Shown: piece after piece, positions 24,634 to 34,157 of the stretch
Layout: each line of letters starts with the position of its first letter
Position numbering within the stretch: the first letter of the stretch is position 1
Origin: Citrobacter amalonaticus Y19
GTDB taxonomy: Bacteria; Pseudomonadota; Gammaproteobacteria; Enterobacterales; Enterobacteriaceae
Direction of reading: 5' to 3'
DNA length: 64,000 nt
Assembly: GCF_000981805.1 (NCBI RefSeq)
Contig: NZ_CP011132.1
Span: forward strand, 3,968,001 to 4,032,000
The notes under the pieces: model-generated
The model's database searches: none
What the model saw: the letters and a program-made list of their open reading frames with translations, nothing else
What the model was told of the DNA's origin: nothing
Translations under genes and position numbers: made by a program

Positions 24634-25302
24634 ATGCATATTGATATTGCCTGGCAGAACGTGGATACCGTTCTGTTAGACATGGACGGCACGCTGCTCG
24701 ATCTGGCGTTTGATAACTACTTCTGGCAAAAACTGGTGCCTGAAACCTATGGGGCACAGAACGGGATCTCACCACAGGAAGCGCAGGATCGTATCCGTCA
24801 GGAATATCATGCCGTGCAGCATACGCTAAACTGGTACTGTCTTGATTACTGGAGCGATCGTCTGGGTCTGGATATCTGCGCGATGACCACGGCAATGGGG
24901 CCGCGTGCCGTGTTGCGTGATGATACGGTCCCCTTTTTAGATGCGCTAAAAGCCTGCGGCAAGCGGCGGATTCTGCTCACTAACGCGCATCCGCATAATC
25001 TGGCCGTGAAGCTGGAGCATACCGGTCTGGCCTCGCACCTTGATTTATTACTTTCTACCCACACATTTGGATATCCCAAAGAGGATCAGCGGTTATGGCG
25101 CGCCGTGGCGGAAGAGACGGGAATGCGTGCAGAGAAAACGCTGTTTATCGACGACAGCGAACCCATTCTCGACGCTGCCGCGAAGTTTGGTATTCGTTAT
25201 TGCCTCGGCGTGACTAACCCCGACTCTGGCGTTGCGGAAAAACAGTATGCGCGCCATCCGTCACTGAATGACTACCGTCGACTGATCCCCTCACTGATGT
25301 GA
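24634..25302 (+). CDS. yrfG: GMP/IMP 5'-nucleotidase, HAD family
   Basis: 222 residues starting MHIDIAWQNVDTVLLDMDGTLLDLAFD. The ATG at 24634 has CTGGAGAG upstream and gives the E. coli length; the 15-codon extension covers the upstream hairpin and is unlikely. HAD motif I DMDGTLLD, motif II LLTNAHPH, and motif III/IV GYPKEDQRLW ... LFIDDSEPILDAA are complete. The E. coli protein dephosphorylates GMP and IMP. It lies 10 nt before hslR, forming a short yrfG-hslR-hslO operon. Confidence 0.95.
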   Translation: MHIDIAWQNVDTVLLDMDGTLLDLAFDNYFWQKLVPETYGAQNGISPQEAQDRIRQEYHAVQHTLNWYCLDYWSDRLGLDICAMTTAMGPRAVLRDDTVPFLDALKACGKRRILLTNAHPHNLAVKLEHTGLASHLDLLLSTHTFGYPKEDQRLWRAVAEETGMRAEKTLFIDDSEPILDAAAKFGIRYCLGVTNPDSGVAEKQYARHPSLNDYRRLIPSLM

Positions 25303-25312
25303 AGGAGACGCC

Positions 25313-25714
25313 ATGAAAGAGAAGCCCTCTGTTGAGGTCAGACTGGATAAATGGCTGTGGGCTGCGCGGTTTTATAAAACCCGCGCGCTGGCCCGCGAAA
25401 TGGTGGACGGCGGAAAAGTTCACTACAACGGACAGCGCAGCAAGCCGAGCAAGATCGTCGAACTGAACGCCACGCTAACGCTGCGTCAGGGCAATGACGA
25501 GCGCACGGTGGTGATCAAAGCGATCACCGAGCAGCGTCGCCCGGCCAGCGAAGCCGTCACTCTCTATGAAGAGACGACGGAAAGCGTAGCAAAACGCGAA
25601 AAAATGGCGCTGGCACGTAAGCTTAACGCCCTGACCATGCCGCACCCGGACAGGCGACCGGACAAAAAAGAACGCCGCGACCTGTTACGATTTAAACACG
25701 GCGACAGTGAGTAA
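25313..25714 (+). CDS. hslR: Ribosome-associated heat shock protein Hsp15 (S4 domain)
   Basis: 133 residues. An S4 RNA-binding domain (VRLDKWLWAARFYKTRALAREMVDGGKVHYNGQ) occupies the first third and is followed by a basic C-terminus (RRPDKKERRDLLRFKHG). Hsp15 binds 50S subunits that carry a nascent peptidyl-tRNA after abortive translation and helps recycle them. The AAGGAGACGCC ribosome-binding site is strong. It lies between yrfG and hslO, as in E. coli. Confidence 0.97.
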   Translation: MKEKPSVEVRLDKWLWAARFYKTRALAREMVDGGKVHYNGQRSKPSKIVELNATLTLRQGNDERTVVIKAITEQRRPASEAVTLYEETTESVAKREKMALARKLNALTMPHPDRRPDKKERRDLLRFKHGDSE

Positions 25715-25738
25715 CTGTCACCCGCAAGAGAGATGATT

Positions 25739-26617
25739 ATGCCGCAACATGACCAATTACACCGCTATCTGTTTGAAAACTTTGCCGTGCGCGGCGAGCT
25801 GGTAACCGTATCGGAAACCCTGCAACAGATCCTCGAAAACCATACGTATCCGCAGCCCGTGAAAACCGTGCTGGCTGAGTTGCTGGTCGCCACCAGCCTG
25901 CTCACGGCGACGCTGAAGTTCGCCGGTGACATTACCGTTCAGCTCCAGGGTGATGGTCCGCTGAGCCTTGCGGTGATCAACGGCAACAACAATCAGCAGA
26001 TGCGCGGCGTGGCGCGTGTTCAGGGCGAGATCCCGGAAGATGCAGACCTGAAAACTCTGGTCGGTAATGGTTATCTGGTGATTACCATTACGCCGGAAGA
26101 AGGCGAACGTTATCAGGGCGTTGTCGGACTGGAAGGCGATACGCTGGCGGCATGTCTGGAAGATTACTTCATGCGTTCAGAGCAGTTACCGACCCGTCTG
26201 TTCATTCGTACTGGCGAAGTCGACGGGAAAGCCGCTGCGGGCGGGATGCTGCTGCAGGTGATGCCGGCACAAGATGCGCAGACGGATGACTTTACTCATC
26301 TGGCCACGCTGACCGAAACCATCAAGTCTGAAGAGTTGCTGACCCTGCCAGCCAACGAGGTGCTGTGGCGTCTGTATCACGAAGAAGAGGTCACCCTGTA
26401 CGATCCGCAGGACGTTGAGTTCAAATGCACCTGCTCACGCGAGCGCTGTGCCGGCGCGCTGAAAACGTTACCGGACGAAGAAGTGGACAGCATTCTGGCG
26501 GAAGAAGGCGAAATCGATATGCATTGCGACTACTGTGGGAGTCACTACCTGTTCAATGCCATGGATATTGCCGAGATCCGCAATAACGCCTCCCCTGCCG
26601 ATCCGCAGGTTCACTGA
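25739..26617 (+). CDS. hslO: Hsp33 redox-regulated chaperone
   Basis: 292 residues from ATG at 25739 (MPQHDQLHRYLFENFAVRGEL). An ATG six bases upstream sits too close to the AAGAGAG ribosome-binding site. The C-terminal zinc switch has CTCSRERC (two zinc ligands as CxC) and CDYCG (CxxC). Oxidation releases zinc and unfolds the region, turning on holdase activity under oxidative and heat stress. Co-transcription with hslR is likely (24-nt gap). K-12 carries yhgE next; here the region to pckA is empty. Confidence 0.97.
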   Translation: MPQHDQLHRYLFENFAVRGELVTVSETLQQILENHTYPQPVKTVLAELLVATSLLTATLKFAGDITVQLQGDGPLSLAVINGNNNQQMRGVARVQGEIPEDADLKTLVGNGYLVITITPEEGERYQGVVGLEGDTLAACLEDYFMRSEQLPTRLFIRTGEVDGKAAAGGMLLQVMPAQDAQTDDFTHLATLTETIKSEELLTLPANEVLWRLYHEEEVTLYDPQDVEFKCTCSRERCAGALKTLPDEEVDSILAEEGEIDMHCDYCGSHYLFNAMDIAEIRNNASPADPQVH

Positions 26618-26990
26618 TCGACATCCTGAACCGGTCGGACGACGCAATGCGTCTCCGACCGTCCGCACAATATTCCGCACTTTTTGCTAAAATTTTCTTT
26701 CGTGGTGAATCGATATTTTGCATGTAAGCGTTTTGTTAATTTTCCACATGAATGCGATTACACTCACAACATCCCCGTGAAAAATACTAATTTTTAACCT
26801 TTTGGGAACATTTTCCACAACTAAAAAATCATTCCTGCCATAATAAGCCCCGCTTCGTGACTGGAGTCACAGAGTTTTCAGTCAATCGTGATTTTGTCCA
26901 GATAAGTAAATCTATGAGCCTTGTCGCGGTTAACACCCCAAAAAAGACCTTATTATTTCAGGTAATACATATTGGCTAAGGAGCAGTGAT
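26618..26990. other. Intergenic region hslO-pckA, no yhgE
   Basis: 373 nt with no gene. It opens with an inverted repeat at about 26632-26661 (CGGTCGGA ... TCCGACCG, with an inner GACGCA/TGCGTC stem) that can act as the hslO terminator although it lacks a T run. The rest is A/T-rich and is the pckA promoter region. In K-12 the yhgE gene lies here. Confidence 0.7.
26753..26768. promoter_or_regulatory. Candidate CRP site upstream of pckA
   Basis: TGCGATTACACTCACA matches TGTGA-N6-TCACA with one mismatch. It lies 222 nt before the pckA start. E. coli pck is activated by cAMP-CRP, so a site here is expected, but distance and strength are unverified. Confidence 0.5.
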
Positions 26991-28610
26991 ATGCGCGTGA
27001 AACGATTAACCCCGCAAGATCTCAAGGCTTATGGTATCAGCGACGTTCAGGATATCGTTTACAACCCAAGCTATGAAACCCTTTACCAGGAAGAGCTAGA
27101 CCCAAGCCTGGAAGGTTACGAGCGTGGTGTGTTGACGAACCTGGGTGCCGTTGCAGTTGATACCGGTATTTTCACCGGACGTTCGCCGAAGGATAAGTAC
27201 ATTGTTCGTGATGACACCACGCGTGACACGCTGTGGTGGTCTGACAAAGGAAAAGGCAAGAACGACAACAAACCGCTGTCCCAGGAAACCTGGCAGCACC
27301 TGAAAGGGCTAGTGACCAAACAACTTTCCGGTAAACGTCTGTTTATCGTTGACGCTTTCTGTGGCGCGAACGCCGACACCCGCCTTTCTGTCCGCTTCAT
27401 TACTGAAGTGGCGTGGCAGGCTCATTTCGTGAAGAACATGTTTATTCGCCCGAGCGATGACGAACTGGAAGGTTTTGAACCTGACTTTATCGTGATGAAC
27501 GGCGCGAAATGCACGAACCCACAGTGGAAAGAGCAGGGTCTGAACTCCGAAAACTTCGTCGCTTTCAACCTGACCGAGCGTATCCAGTTGATTGGTGGTA
27601 CCTGGTACGGCGGCGAAATGAAGAAAGGTATGTTCTCGGTGATGAACTATCTGCTGCCGTTGAAGGGCATTGCATCAATGCACTGTTCTGCCAACGTGGG
27701 TGAGAAAGGCGACGTTGCTGTGTTCTTCGGTCTTTCCGGCACCGGAAAAACCACCCTCTCCACCGATCCGAAACGTCGTCTGATCGGCGATGACGAGCAC
27801 GGCTGGGACGATGACGGCGTGTTCAACTTTGAAGGCGGCTGCTACGCAAAAACGATCAAGCTGTCGAAAGAAGCGGAACCGGAAATCTATAACGCCATCC
27901 GTCGTGATGCGCTGTTAGAAAACGTCACCGTTCGCGGCGATGGGACTATCGATTTTGATGACGGTTCGAAAACCGAGAACACTCGCGTTTCTTATCCTAT
28001 CTACCACATCGAAAACATCGTTAAGCCGGTTTCCAAAGCCGGTCATGCCACGAAGGTGATCTTCCTGACCGCAGACGCCTTTGGCGTGCTGCCGCCGGTT
28101 TCTCGCCTGACAGCCAACCAGACGCAGTACCACTTCCTGTCTGGCTTCACGGCCAAACTGGCCGGTACTGAGCGCGGTGTCACCGAGCCAACGCCAACCT
28201 TCTCCGCCTGCTTCGGCGCAGCATTCCTGTCGCTGCACCCGACGCAGTATGCAGAAGTCCTGGTGAAACGTATGCAGGCCGCAGGTGCACAGGCTTACCT
28301 GGTCAACACCGGCTGGAACGGTACGGGCAAACGTATCTCCATCAAAGATACCCGCGCCATTATCGACGCCATCCTGAACGGTTCTCTGGACGATGCGGAA
28401 ACCTTCAATCTGCCGATGTTTGATCTGGCGATCCCGACCGAGTTGCCGGGTGTGGATACTCATATCCTCGACCCGCGTAACACCTACGGCTCTCCTGAAC
28501 AGTGGCAGGAAAAAGCCAACGCACTGGCGAAACTGTTCATTGAGAACTTCGAGAAATACACGGATACGCCAGCAGGCGAAGCGCTGGTCAGCGCCGGACC
28601 GAAGCTGTAA
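26991..28610 (+). CDS. pckA: Phosphoenolpyruvate carboxykinase (ATP)
   Basis: 539 residues; E. coli has 540. The kinase-1a P-loop GLSGTGKTTLS lies near residue 248, kinase-2 is LIGDDEHGWDDDGVFNFEGGCYAK, and the adenine-binding NTRVSYPIYHI is present. It converts oxaloacetate and ATP to phosphoenolpyruvate and CO2, the first step of gluconeogenesis. A TAAGGAGCAGTGAT ribosome-binding site precedes the ATG. A REP pair and a terminator shared with envZ follow. Confidence 0.98.
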   Translation: MRVKRLTPQDLKAYGISDVQDIVYNPSYETLYQEELDPSLEGYERGVLTNLGAVAVDTGIFTGRSPKDKYIVRDDTTRDTLWWSDKGKGKNDNKPLSQETWQHLKGLVTKQLSGKRLFIVDAFCGANADTRLSVRFITEVAWQAHFVKNMFIRPSDDELEGFEPDFIVMNGAKCTNPQWKEQGLNSENFVAFNLTERIQLIGGTWYGGEMKKGMFSVMNYLLPLKGIASMHCSANVGEKGDVAVFFGLSGTGKTTLSTDPKRRLIGDDEHGWDDDGVFNFEGGCYAKTIKLSKEAEPEIYNAIRRDALLENVTVRGDGTIDFDDGSKTENTRVSYPIYHIENIVKPVSKAGHATKVIFLTADAFGVLPPVSRLTANQTQYHFLSGFTAKLAGTERGVTEPTPTFSACFGAAFLSLHPTQYAEVLVKRMQAAGAQAYLVNTGWNGTGKRISIKDTRAIIDAILNGSLDDAETFNLPMFDLAIPTELPGVDTHILDPRNTYGSPEQWQEKANALAKLFIENFEKYTDTPAGEALVSAGPKL

Positions 28611-28619
28611 GTCGAATGA

Positions 28620-28686
28620 GCCGGATGGCGGCATAAGGCCTGGCGCAACACAAACGTAGGCCTGATAAGCGCAGCGCCATCAGGCG
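28620..28686. repeat. REP/BIME downstream of pckA
   Basis: Two REP-type units, GCCGGATGGCGGCATAAGGC at 28620 and GTAGGCCTGATAAGCGCAGC at 28656, the second ending in GCCATCAGGCG. They lie just before the pckA/envZ terminator. Confidence 0.82.
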
Positions 28687-28701
28687 ATTCAGAAAAACAA
28701 A

Positions 28702-28727
28702 GGGAGGCATTTCGCCTCCCTTTTTTT
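28702..28727. terminator. Terminator between pckA and envZ
   Basis: GGGAGGC-ATTTC-GCCTCCC followed by T7. An A-rich flank on the left (AAAAACAAA) lets it work for envZ on the opposite strand. It abuts the envZ stop codon. Confidence 0.88.
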
Positions 28728-30078
28728 ACGTCTCTTTTGTGGTTCCCTGGACGCGAACCACAGGAACCGGTAGCCAGGCGCGGATGGAGAGCCCACCCCG
28801 CTCACTGGTACCAATTTCCAGCATGCCGTTATGGGCATCGATGATACGCTGCACAATCGCCAACCCTAACCCGGTACCGCTGGTGCTGCGCGCGCTGTCC
28901 CCGCGCACAAACGGCTGGAACAGGTGTTTACGCTGTTCAGGCTTAATGCCGGGGCCATCATCCTCCACCTGGAACCACGCACGATGAGGTTCTGTCCCGC
29001 TGCTGACTTTGATCCATCCGTTGCCATAACGCGCCGCGTTAACCACCATGTTGGCTACTGCGCGCTTGATGGACAGCGGGTGCATTTTCACCTGAATGCT
29101 GCCCGGCTGTAGCGCCGTGTCAATTTCACGCTCATAGCCGCTTTCTGCCGCCACCACTTCACCCAGCACAGCGTTAAGATCGGCCATCTCCATCGGCATC
29201 TCCTGTCCGGTACGCAGATAGTCGATGAACTGCTCAATGATCGCGTTGCACTCTTCAATATCTTTGTTGATAGACTCCGCCAGATAACCGTCCTCTTCGC
29301 CCATCATCTCCGTCGCCAGACGAATGCGCGTCAGCGGCGTACGAAGATCGTGACTGACCCCTGCCATCAGCAGCGTTCGGTCATCCGCCAACTGCTTCAC
29401 CCCGGCCGCCATATGGTTGAAGGCTCGGGTCACCGAGCGCACCTCAGACGCGCCATACTCACGCAGCGGCGGCGGAATAATGCCTTTCCCCACCTGCAAC
29501 GCGGCATGTTCAAGATCCACAAGGGGTCGGTTTTGTATACGAATAAACAGCCACGCCCCCCCTATCGCCAGAAGCATAATGGCCAGCGTATAGCGGAACA
29601 GCGGGGAGAAGTCGCCCTGATGAATTTCCGTTAACGGAACACGTACCCAGATATTGGGCGACAGCCAGGTTTTCAGCCAGACGACCGGCGAGCTTTTGTT
29701 GACCTCAACGCGCACTTCCGTCGGGCCGCCCAGCTGCTGCGCCATCTGATGGCTTAAGAATTCATAGTGTTGCGCCCAACGTAGCCCAGCCTCTTCGGCG
29801 GCTTCGTTGGAATAGAGAGAAATCCCCAACTCACGGTAAATTTCCCGACGAAAAGCGGGAGGCACCACCAGTTGCGTGCCGTCCTCCAGTTGCAGTTTAT
29901 CGGTCATCAGCATACGCACTTCGTAGGCCAGGACCTTATTAAACTGCTGGAGACTCGGCAGAATCGCAAAGTTCAGCACCACCAGATAGGTCGTCACCAG
30001 GCTGACAAACAGCAGAGTGACGATGAGCAACAGCGTGCGGGCGAATGAACTTCGTGGCGAGAAGCGCATTCGCCTCAT
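28726..30078 (-). CDS. envZ: Osmosensor histidine kinase EnvZ
   Basis: 450 residues, nearly identical to E. coli EnvZ. Two membrane helices (about 15-47 and 162-179) flank the periplasmic loop. The HAMP linker is followed by the DHp box VSHDLRTPLTRI with the phosphorylated His near 243. The ATPase domain has the N-box NMVVNAARYGNG, DDGPG and GTGLGLAI. It phosphorylates and dephosphorylates OmpR to set porin expression. Its start overlaps the ompR stop by 4 nt (ATGA), so the pair is translationally coupled. Confidence 0.98.
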   Translation of the reverse strand: MRRMRFSPRSSFARTLLLIVTLLFVSLVTTYLVVLNFAILPSLQQFNKVLAYEVRMLMTDKLQLEDGTQLVVPPAFRREIYRELGISLYSNEAAEEAGLRWAQHYEFLSHQMAQQLGGPTEVRVEVNKSSPVVWLKTWLSPNIWVRVPLTEIHQGDFSPLFRYTLAIMLLAIGGAWLFIRIQNRPLVDLEHAALQVGKGIIPPPLREYGASEVRSVTRAFNHMAAGVKQLADDRTLLMAGVSHDLRTPLTRIRLATEMMGEEDGYLAESINKDIEECNAIIEQFIDYLRTGQEMPMEMADLNAVLGEVVAAESGYEREIDTALQPGSIQVKMHPLSIKRAVANMVVNAARYGNGWIKVSSGTEPHRAWFQVEDDGPGIKPEQRKHLFQPFVRGDSARSTSGTGLGLAIVQRIIDAHNGMLEIGTSERGGLSIRAWLPVPVVRVQGTTKET

Positions 30079-30794
30079 GCTTTAGAACCGTCCGGCACGA
30101 AGACGTAGCCCAGACCCCATACGGTCTGAATGTAACGCGGATGCGCGGGATCTTCTTCGACCATACGACGCAGACGGGAAATCTGTACGTCGATGGAACG
30201 TTCCATCGCGGAATACTCACGGCCACGCGCCAGGTTCATCAGCTTGTCACGGGACAACGGCTCACGCGGATGGCTTACCAGCGCTTTCAGCACGGCAAAT
30301 TCACCACTGGTGAGCGGCATCGGCTCATCTTCGCGGAACATTTCACGCGTTCCGAGGTTCAGTTTGAACTTACCAAAGGCAATGACGGCCTCTTCCTGAG
30401 AAGGCGCGCCCGGCAGTTCATTCGCCTGACGACGCAGCACCGCGCGAATACGCGCCAGCAGCTCGCGTGGGTTAAACGGTTTCGGGATATAGTCATCGGC
30501 GCCGATTTCCAGGCCGACAATGCGGTCAACTTCTTCCCCTTTCGCCGTGACCATGATGATCGGCATCGGGTTACTTTGGCTGCGCAGACGACGGCAAATA
30601 GACAGGCCATCTTCACCCGGCAGCATCAGATCCAGTACCATAAGGTGGAAAGATTCACGGGTTAGCAAACGATCCATTTGCTCGGCGTTAGCGACGCTTC
30701 GAACCTGGAAGCCCTGCTCAGTCAGATAACGCTCCAGCAGCGCGCGCAGGCGCATGTCGTCATCGACCACCAGAATTTTATAGTTCTCTTGCAT
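30075..30794 (-). CDS. ompR: Response regulator OmpR
   Basis: 239 residues starting MQENYKILVVDDDMRLRALLE, apparently unchanged from E. coli. The receiver domain has acidic pocket DDD (11-13), phospho-acceptor Asp55 (LMVLDLMLPGEDG) and switch Lys105. The C-terminal winged-helix DNA-binding domain ends in VWGLGYVFVPDGSKA. I chose the ATG at 30794; five extra upstream codons are possible but not supported. With EnvZ it controls ompF/ompC and acid and virulence genes. It is divergent from greB across a 226-nt gap. Confidence 0.98.
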   Translation of the reverse strand: MQENYKILVVDDDMRLRALLERYLTEQGFQVRSVANAEQMDRLLTRESFHLMVLDLMLPGEDGLSICRRLRSQSNPMPIIMVTAKGEEVDRIVGLEIGADDYIPKPFNPRELLARIRAVLRRQANELPGAPSQEEAVIAFGKFKLNLGTREMFREDEPMPLTSGEFAVLKALVSHPREPLSRDKLMNLARGREYSAMERSIDVQISRLRRMVEEDPAHPRYIQTVWGLGYVFVPDGSKA

Positions 30795-31020
30795 TGTTTG
30801 TACTCCCAAAGGTTCGCAACAATTGAAGGTATGTATTCTTAAAAAAGCTTACGTTCGCCACCAGCGAATTCTGGTATGAATTCCAGGCTAAATTGTTACA
30901 AAGCATATTTAACAGCAGCTTAAGTATACAATGAAACGCGCAGCGCATTATTTATTCTGTTAGCAGGGTGACGTAATACGAATTGTGCGTATCGTCACAG
31001 ACTTAAAGGTAATCAATAAG

Positions 31021-31494
31021 ATGAAAACGCCTCTGATCACCCGGGAAGGGTATGAAAAACTCAAAAGCGAGCTCAATTACCTCTGGCGTGAAGAACGCCC
31101 GGAAGTCACAAAGAAGGTGACCTGGGCGGCGAGTCTGGGTGACCGCAGCGAGAATGCCGACTACCAGTATAATAAAAAGCGGCTACGTGAGATCGACCGA
31201 CGCGTCCGTTATCTGACCAAATGCATGGAGAATTTGAAGATTGTCGATTACTCCCCGCAGCAGGAAGGCAAAGTGTTTTTCGGCGCATGGGTAGAAATTG
31301 AGAATGACGATGGCGACATCCGCCGTTTTCGGATTGTCGGCTACGATGAAATTTTCGGCCGCAAAGATTACATCTCCATCGACTCGCCGATGGCGCGCGC
31401 GCTACTGAAAAAAGAGGTCGGCGATCTCGCAGTGGTCAACACGCCAGGTGGGGAAGCGAGCTGGTACGTGAACGCGATCGAATACATAAAATGA
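31021..31494 (+). CDS. greB: Transcription elongation factor GreB
   Basis: 157 residues starting MKTPLITREGYEKLKSELNYLWREE. The N-terminal antiparallel coiled coil carries the acidic tip GDRSENADYQYNKKR (Asp and Glu that hold magnesium in the RNA polymerase active site). The C-terminal FKBP-like domain contains YDEIFGRKDYISIDSPMARALL. It rescues backtracked RNA polymerase by stimulating transcript cleavage. The ATG at 31021 gives the family length; a 12-codon extension upstream lacks support. Confidence 0.97.
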   Translation: MKTPLITREGYEKLKSELNYLWREERPEVTKKVTWAASLGDRSENADYQYNKKRLREIDRRVRYLTKCMENLKIVDYSPQQEGKVFFGAWVEIENDDGDIRRFRIVGYDEIFGRKDYISIDSPMARALLKKEVGDLAVVNTPGGEASWYVNAIEYIK

Positions 31495-31592
31495 GCAGGA
31501 ACAATCCGAAGCCCCGCTCTATGGCTGGCGTTTTTGCCCGTCAATCCGTATAACTGTTCCCTGATTTTTTACTCAGTAGATGAAGCCAATCC

Positions 31593-33911
31593 ATGATGAA
31601 TGATTCTTTCTGCCGCATTATTGCGGGTGAAATTCAGGCCCGGGCTGACCAGGTCACCGCGGCCGTTCGCCTGCTTGACGAAGGGAACACCGTGCCGTTT
31701 ATCGCACGTTACCGTAAGGAAATCACCGGCGGTCTGGACGATACGCAACTGCGTAATCTGGAGACCCGACTGGGCTATTTGCGTGAACTGGAAGAGCGCC
31801 GTCAGGCCATTCTCAAGTCCATTTCCGAGCAAGGCAAACTGACCGATGAGCTGGCCAACGCCATCAACGGCACGTTAAGTAAGACCGAGCTCGAAGACCT
31901 TTATCTCCCGTATAAACCCAAACGCCGCACCCGTGGACAGATAGCGATTGAAGCCGGTCTCGAACCGCTGGCCGACCTGCTGTGGAACGAGCCGTCACAC
32001 GATCCGGAAACCGAAGCCGCCAAATTTATCAACGCTGACAACGGCGTGGCGGACACGAAAGCCGCCCTCGATGGCGCGCGCTATATCCTGATGGAACGCT
32101 TTGCAGAAGACGCCGCGCTGCTGGCGAAGGTGCGTGAGTATTTGTGGAAAAATGCCCATCTGGTTGCCAGCGTGATCGGCGGCAAGGAAGAAGAAGGCGC
32201 GAAGTTCCGCGACTACTTCGATCATCATGAGCCGATCGCATCCGTGCCTTCTCACCGTGCACTGGCAATGTTCCGGGGTCGTAATGAAGGCGTGTTGCAG
32301 CTTTCGCTGAATGCCGATCCGCAGTTTGATGAGCCGCCGAAAGAGAGCCACTGCGAACAGATCATTATGGATCACCTCGGCCTGCGCCTGAACAACGCGC
32401 CGGCTGACAGCTGGCGTAAAGGCGTGGTGAGCTGGACCTGGCGTATCAAGGTGTTGATGCACCTCGAAACAGAGCTGATGGGAACCGTCCGCGAACGCGC
32501 GGAAGACGAAGCGATCAACGTATTCGCCCGTAACCTGCACGACCTGCTGATGGCGGCACCGGCGGGTCTGCGCGCCACCATGGGCCTCGATCCGGGTTTG
32601 CGTACCGGCGTGAAGGTTGCGGTGGTGGATGGCACCGGTAAGCTGGTCGCCACTGATACCATCTATCCCCACACCGGTCAGGCAGCGAAAGCGGCCATGG
32701 TGGTGGCGGCGTTATGTGAAAAGTACAACGTGGAGCTGGTGGCGATTGGTAACGGCACCGCCTCGCGCGAAACCGAGCGATTCTTCCTCGACGTACAAAA
32801 GCAGTTCCCGAAAGTGACCGCGCAGAAAGTGATCGTCAGCGAAGCCGGGGCGTCAGTCTATTCCGCGTCGGAACTGGCGGCTCTGGAGTTCCCGGACCTC
32901 GACGTCTCACTACGTGGCGCGGTCTCCATTGCGCGCCGTTTGCAGGATCCGCTTGCTGAGCTGGTGAAAATCGATCCGAAATCGATCGGGGTGGGTCAGT
33001 ATCAGCATGATGTCAGCCAGACGCAGTTAGCCCGTAAGCTGGATGCGGTGGTGGAAGACTGCGTGAACGCCGTCGGCGTTGACCTGAACACGGCGTCAGT
33101 TCCGCTGTTAACTCGCGTGGCCGGTCTGACCCGCATGATGGCGCAGAATATCGTGTCCTGGCGCGATGAGAACGGTCAGTTCCAGAATCGTCAGCAACTG
33201 CTGAAAGTCAGCCGTCTGGGGCCGAAAGCCTTCGAACAATGTGCGGGCTTCCTGCGTATTAACCACGGCGATAACCCGCTGGATGCTTCCACGGTTCACC
33301 CGGAAGCGTATCCGGTCGTAGAACGTATTCTGGCGGCGACGCAACAGGCCCTGAAAGACCTGATGGGCAACAGCAGCGAACTGCGCAATCTGAAAGCCGT
33401 CGACTTCACCGACGACAAGTTTGGTGTCCCGACCGTCAGTGACATCATCAAAGAGCTGGAGAAACCGGGGCGCGATCCGCGTCCGGAGTTCAAAACCGCG
33501 CAGTTTGCCGATGGTGTGGAAACCATGAACGATCTGCAGCCGGGGATGATTCTCGAAGGCGCGGTCACCAACGTCACCAACTTTGGCGCGTTTGTGGATA
33601 TCGGCGTTCACCAGGATGGTCTGGTCCACATCTCATCGCTGTCGAACAAGTTCGTCGACGATCCGCACACCGTGGTGAAAGCAGGCGATATCGTGAAGGT
33701 GAAAGTGCTGGAAGTTGACCTGCAGCGTAAACGTATTGCCCTGACGATGCGCCTGGACGAACAGCCGGGTGAAACCCATGCCCGTCGCGGCGGCGGCGGA
33801 AACGACCGTCCGGCAGCGAAAGCGGCAAAACCGCGTGGTCGTGAAGCGCAACCCGCAGGCAACAGCGCGATGATGGATGCGCTGGCGGCAGCAATGGGTA
33901 AAAAACGTTAA
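31593..33911 (+). CDS. yhgF: YhgF, Tex-family RNA-binding protein
   Basis: 772 residues. Order: N-terminal helical Tex region; YqgF/RuvC-like core (TMGLDPGLRTGVKVAVVDGTGKLV near residue 330); tandem helix-hairpin-helix part (NTASVPLLTRVAGLTRMMAQ, RQQLLKVSRLGPKAFEQ); and a C-terminal S1 domain near 650-725 (GMILEGAVTNVTNFGAFVDIG). The tail is Gly/Arg-rich. Tex homologues affect transcription and ribosome rescue; YhgF itself has been linked to RNA/translation quality control. It stands alone between greB and feoA. Confidence 0.95.
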   Translation: MMNDSFCRIIAGEIQARADQVTAAVRLLDEGNTVPFIARYRKEITGGLDDTQLRNLETRLGYLRELEERRQAILKSISEQGKLTDELANAINGTLSKTELEDLYLPYKPKRRTRGQIAIEAGLEPLADLLWNEPSHDPETEAAKFINADNGVADTKAALDGARYILMERFAEDAALLAKVREYLWKNAHLVASVIGGKEEEGAKFRDYFDHHEPIASVPSHRALAMFRGRNEGVLQLSLNADPQFDEPPKESHCEQIIMDHLGLRLNNAPADSWRKGVVSWTWRIKVLMHLETELMGTVRERAEDEAINVFARNLHDLLMAAPAGLRATMGLDPGLRTGVKVAVVDGTGKLVATDTIYPHTGQAAKAAMVVAALCEKYNVELVAIGNGTASRETERFFLDVQKQFPKVTAQKVIVSEAGASVYSASELAALEFPDLDVSLRGAVSIARRLQDPLAELVKIDPKSIGVGQYQHDVSQTQLARKLDAVVEDCVNAVGVDLNTASVPLLTRVAGLTRMMAQNIVSWRDENGQFQNRQQLLKVSRLGPKAFEQCAGFLRINHGDNPLDASTVHPEAYPVVERILAATQQALKDLMGNSSELRNLKAVDFTDDKFGVPTVSDIIKELEKPGRDPRPEFKTAQFADGVETMNDLQPGMILEGAVTNVTNFGAFVDIGVHQDGLVHISSLSNKFVDDPHTVVKAGDIVKVKVLEVDLQRKRIALTMRLDEQPGETHARRGGGGNDRPAAKAAKPRGREAQPAGNSAMMDALAAAMGKKR

Positions 33912-33924
33912 GTCTGGATGAAGC

Positions 33925-33955
33925 GCCGGATGGCGGTGGAAACACCGTATCCGGC
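33925..33955. repeat. REP element after yhgF
   Basis: GCCGGATGGCGGTG and CACCGTATCCGGC arms form the usual REP hairpin 13 nt past the yhgF stop. Confidence 0.82.
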
Positions 33956-34083
33956 ATATTTACACGGTTCGCTCTCACTACCTCACTCTATTTTTCACCT
34001 CATTAACAGATGAAACCTTAATTAAACATTAACAACCTTAATTTATTAAGAATTCAAATCATTTCACCTGGCGGTTATTATTT

Positions 34084-34097
34084 TTGAGCCATATCAA
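34084..34097. promoter_or_regulatory. FNR box upstream of feoA
   Basis: TTGAGCCATATCAA matches TTGAT-N4-ATCAA with one mismatch. It lies about 190 nt before feoA. E. coli feo is activated by FNR, in keeping with ferrous iron being the anaerobic form. Confidence 0.72.
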
Positions 34098-34157
34098 AAA
34101 TGACGCAGATTATTATTCAAACCAACATTCCGTCACATTTAATCGGTTGAAGATAAA

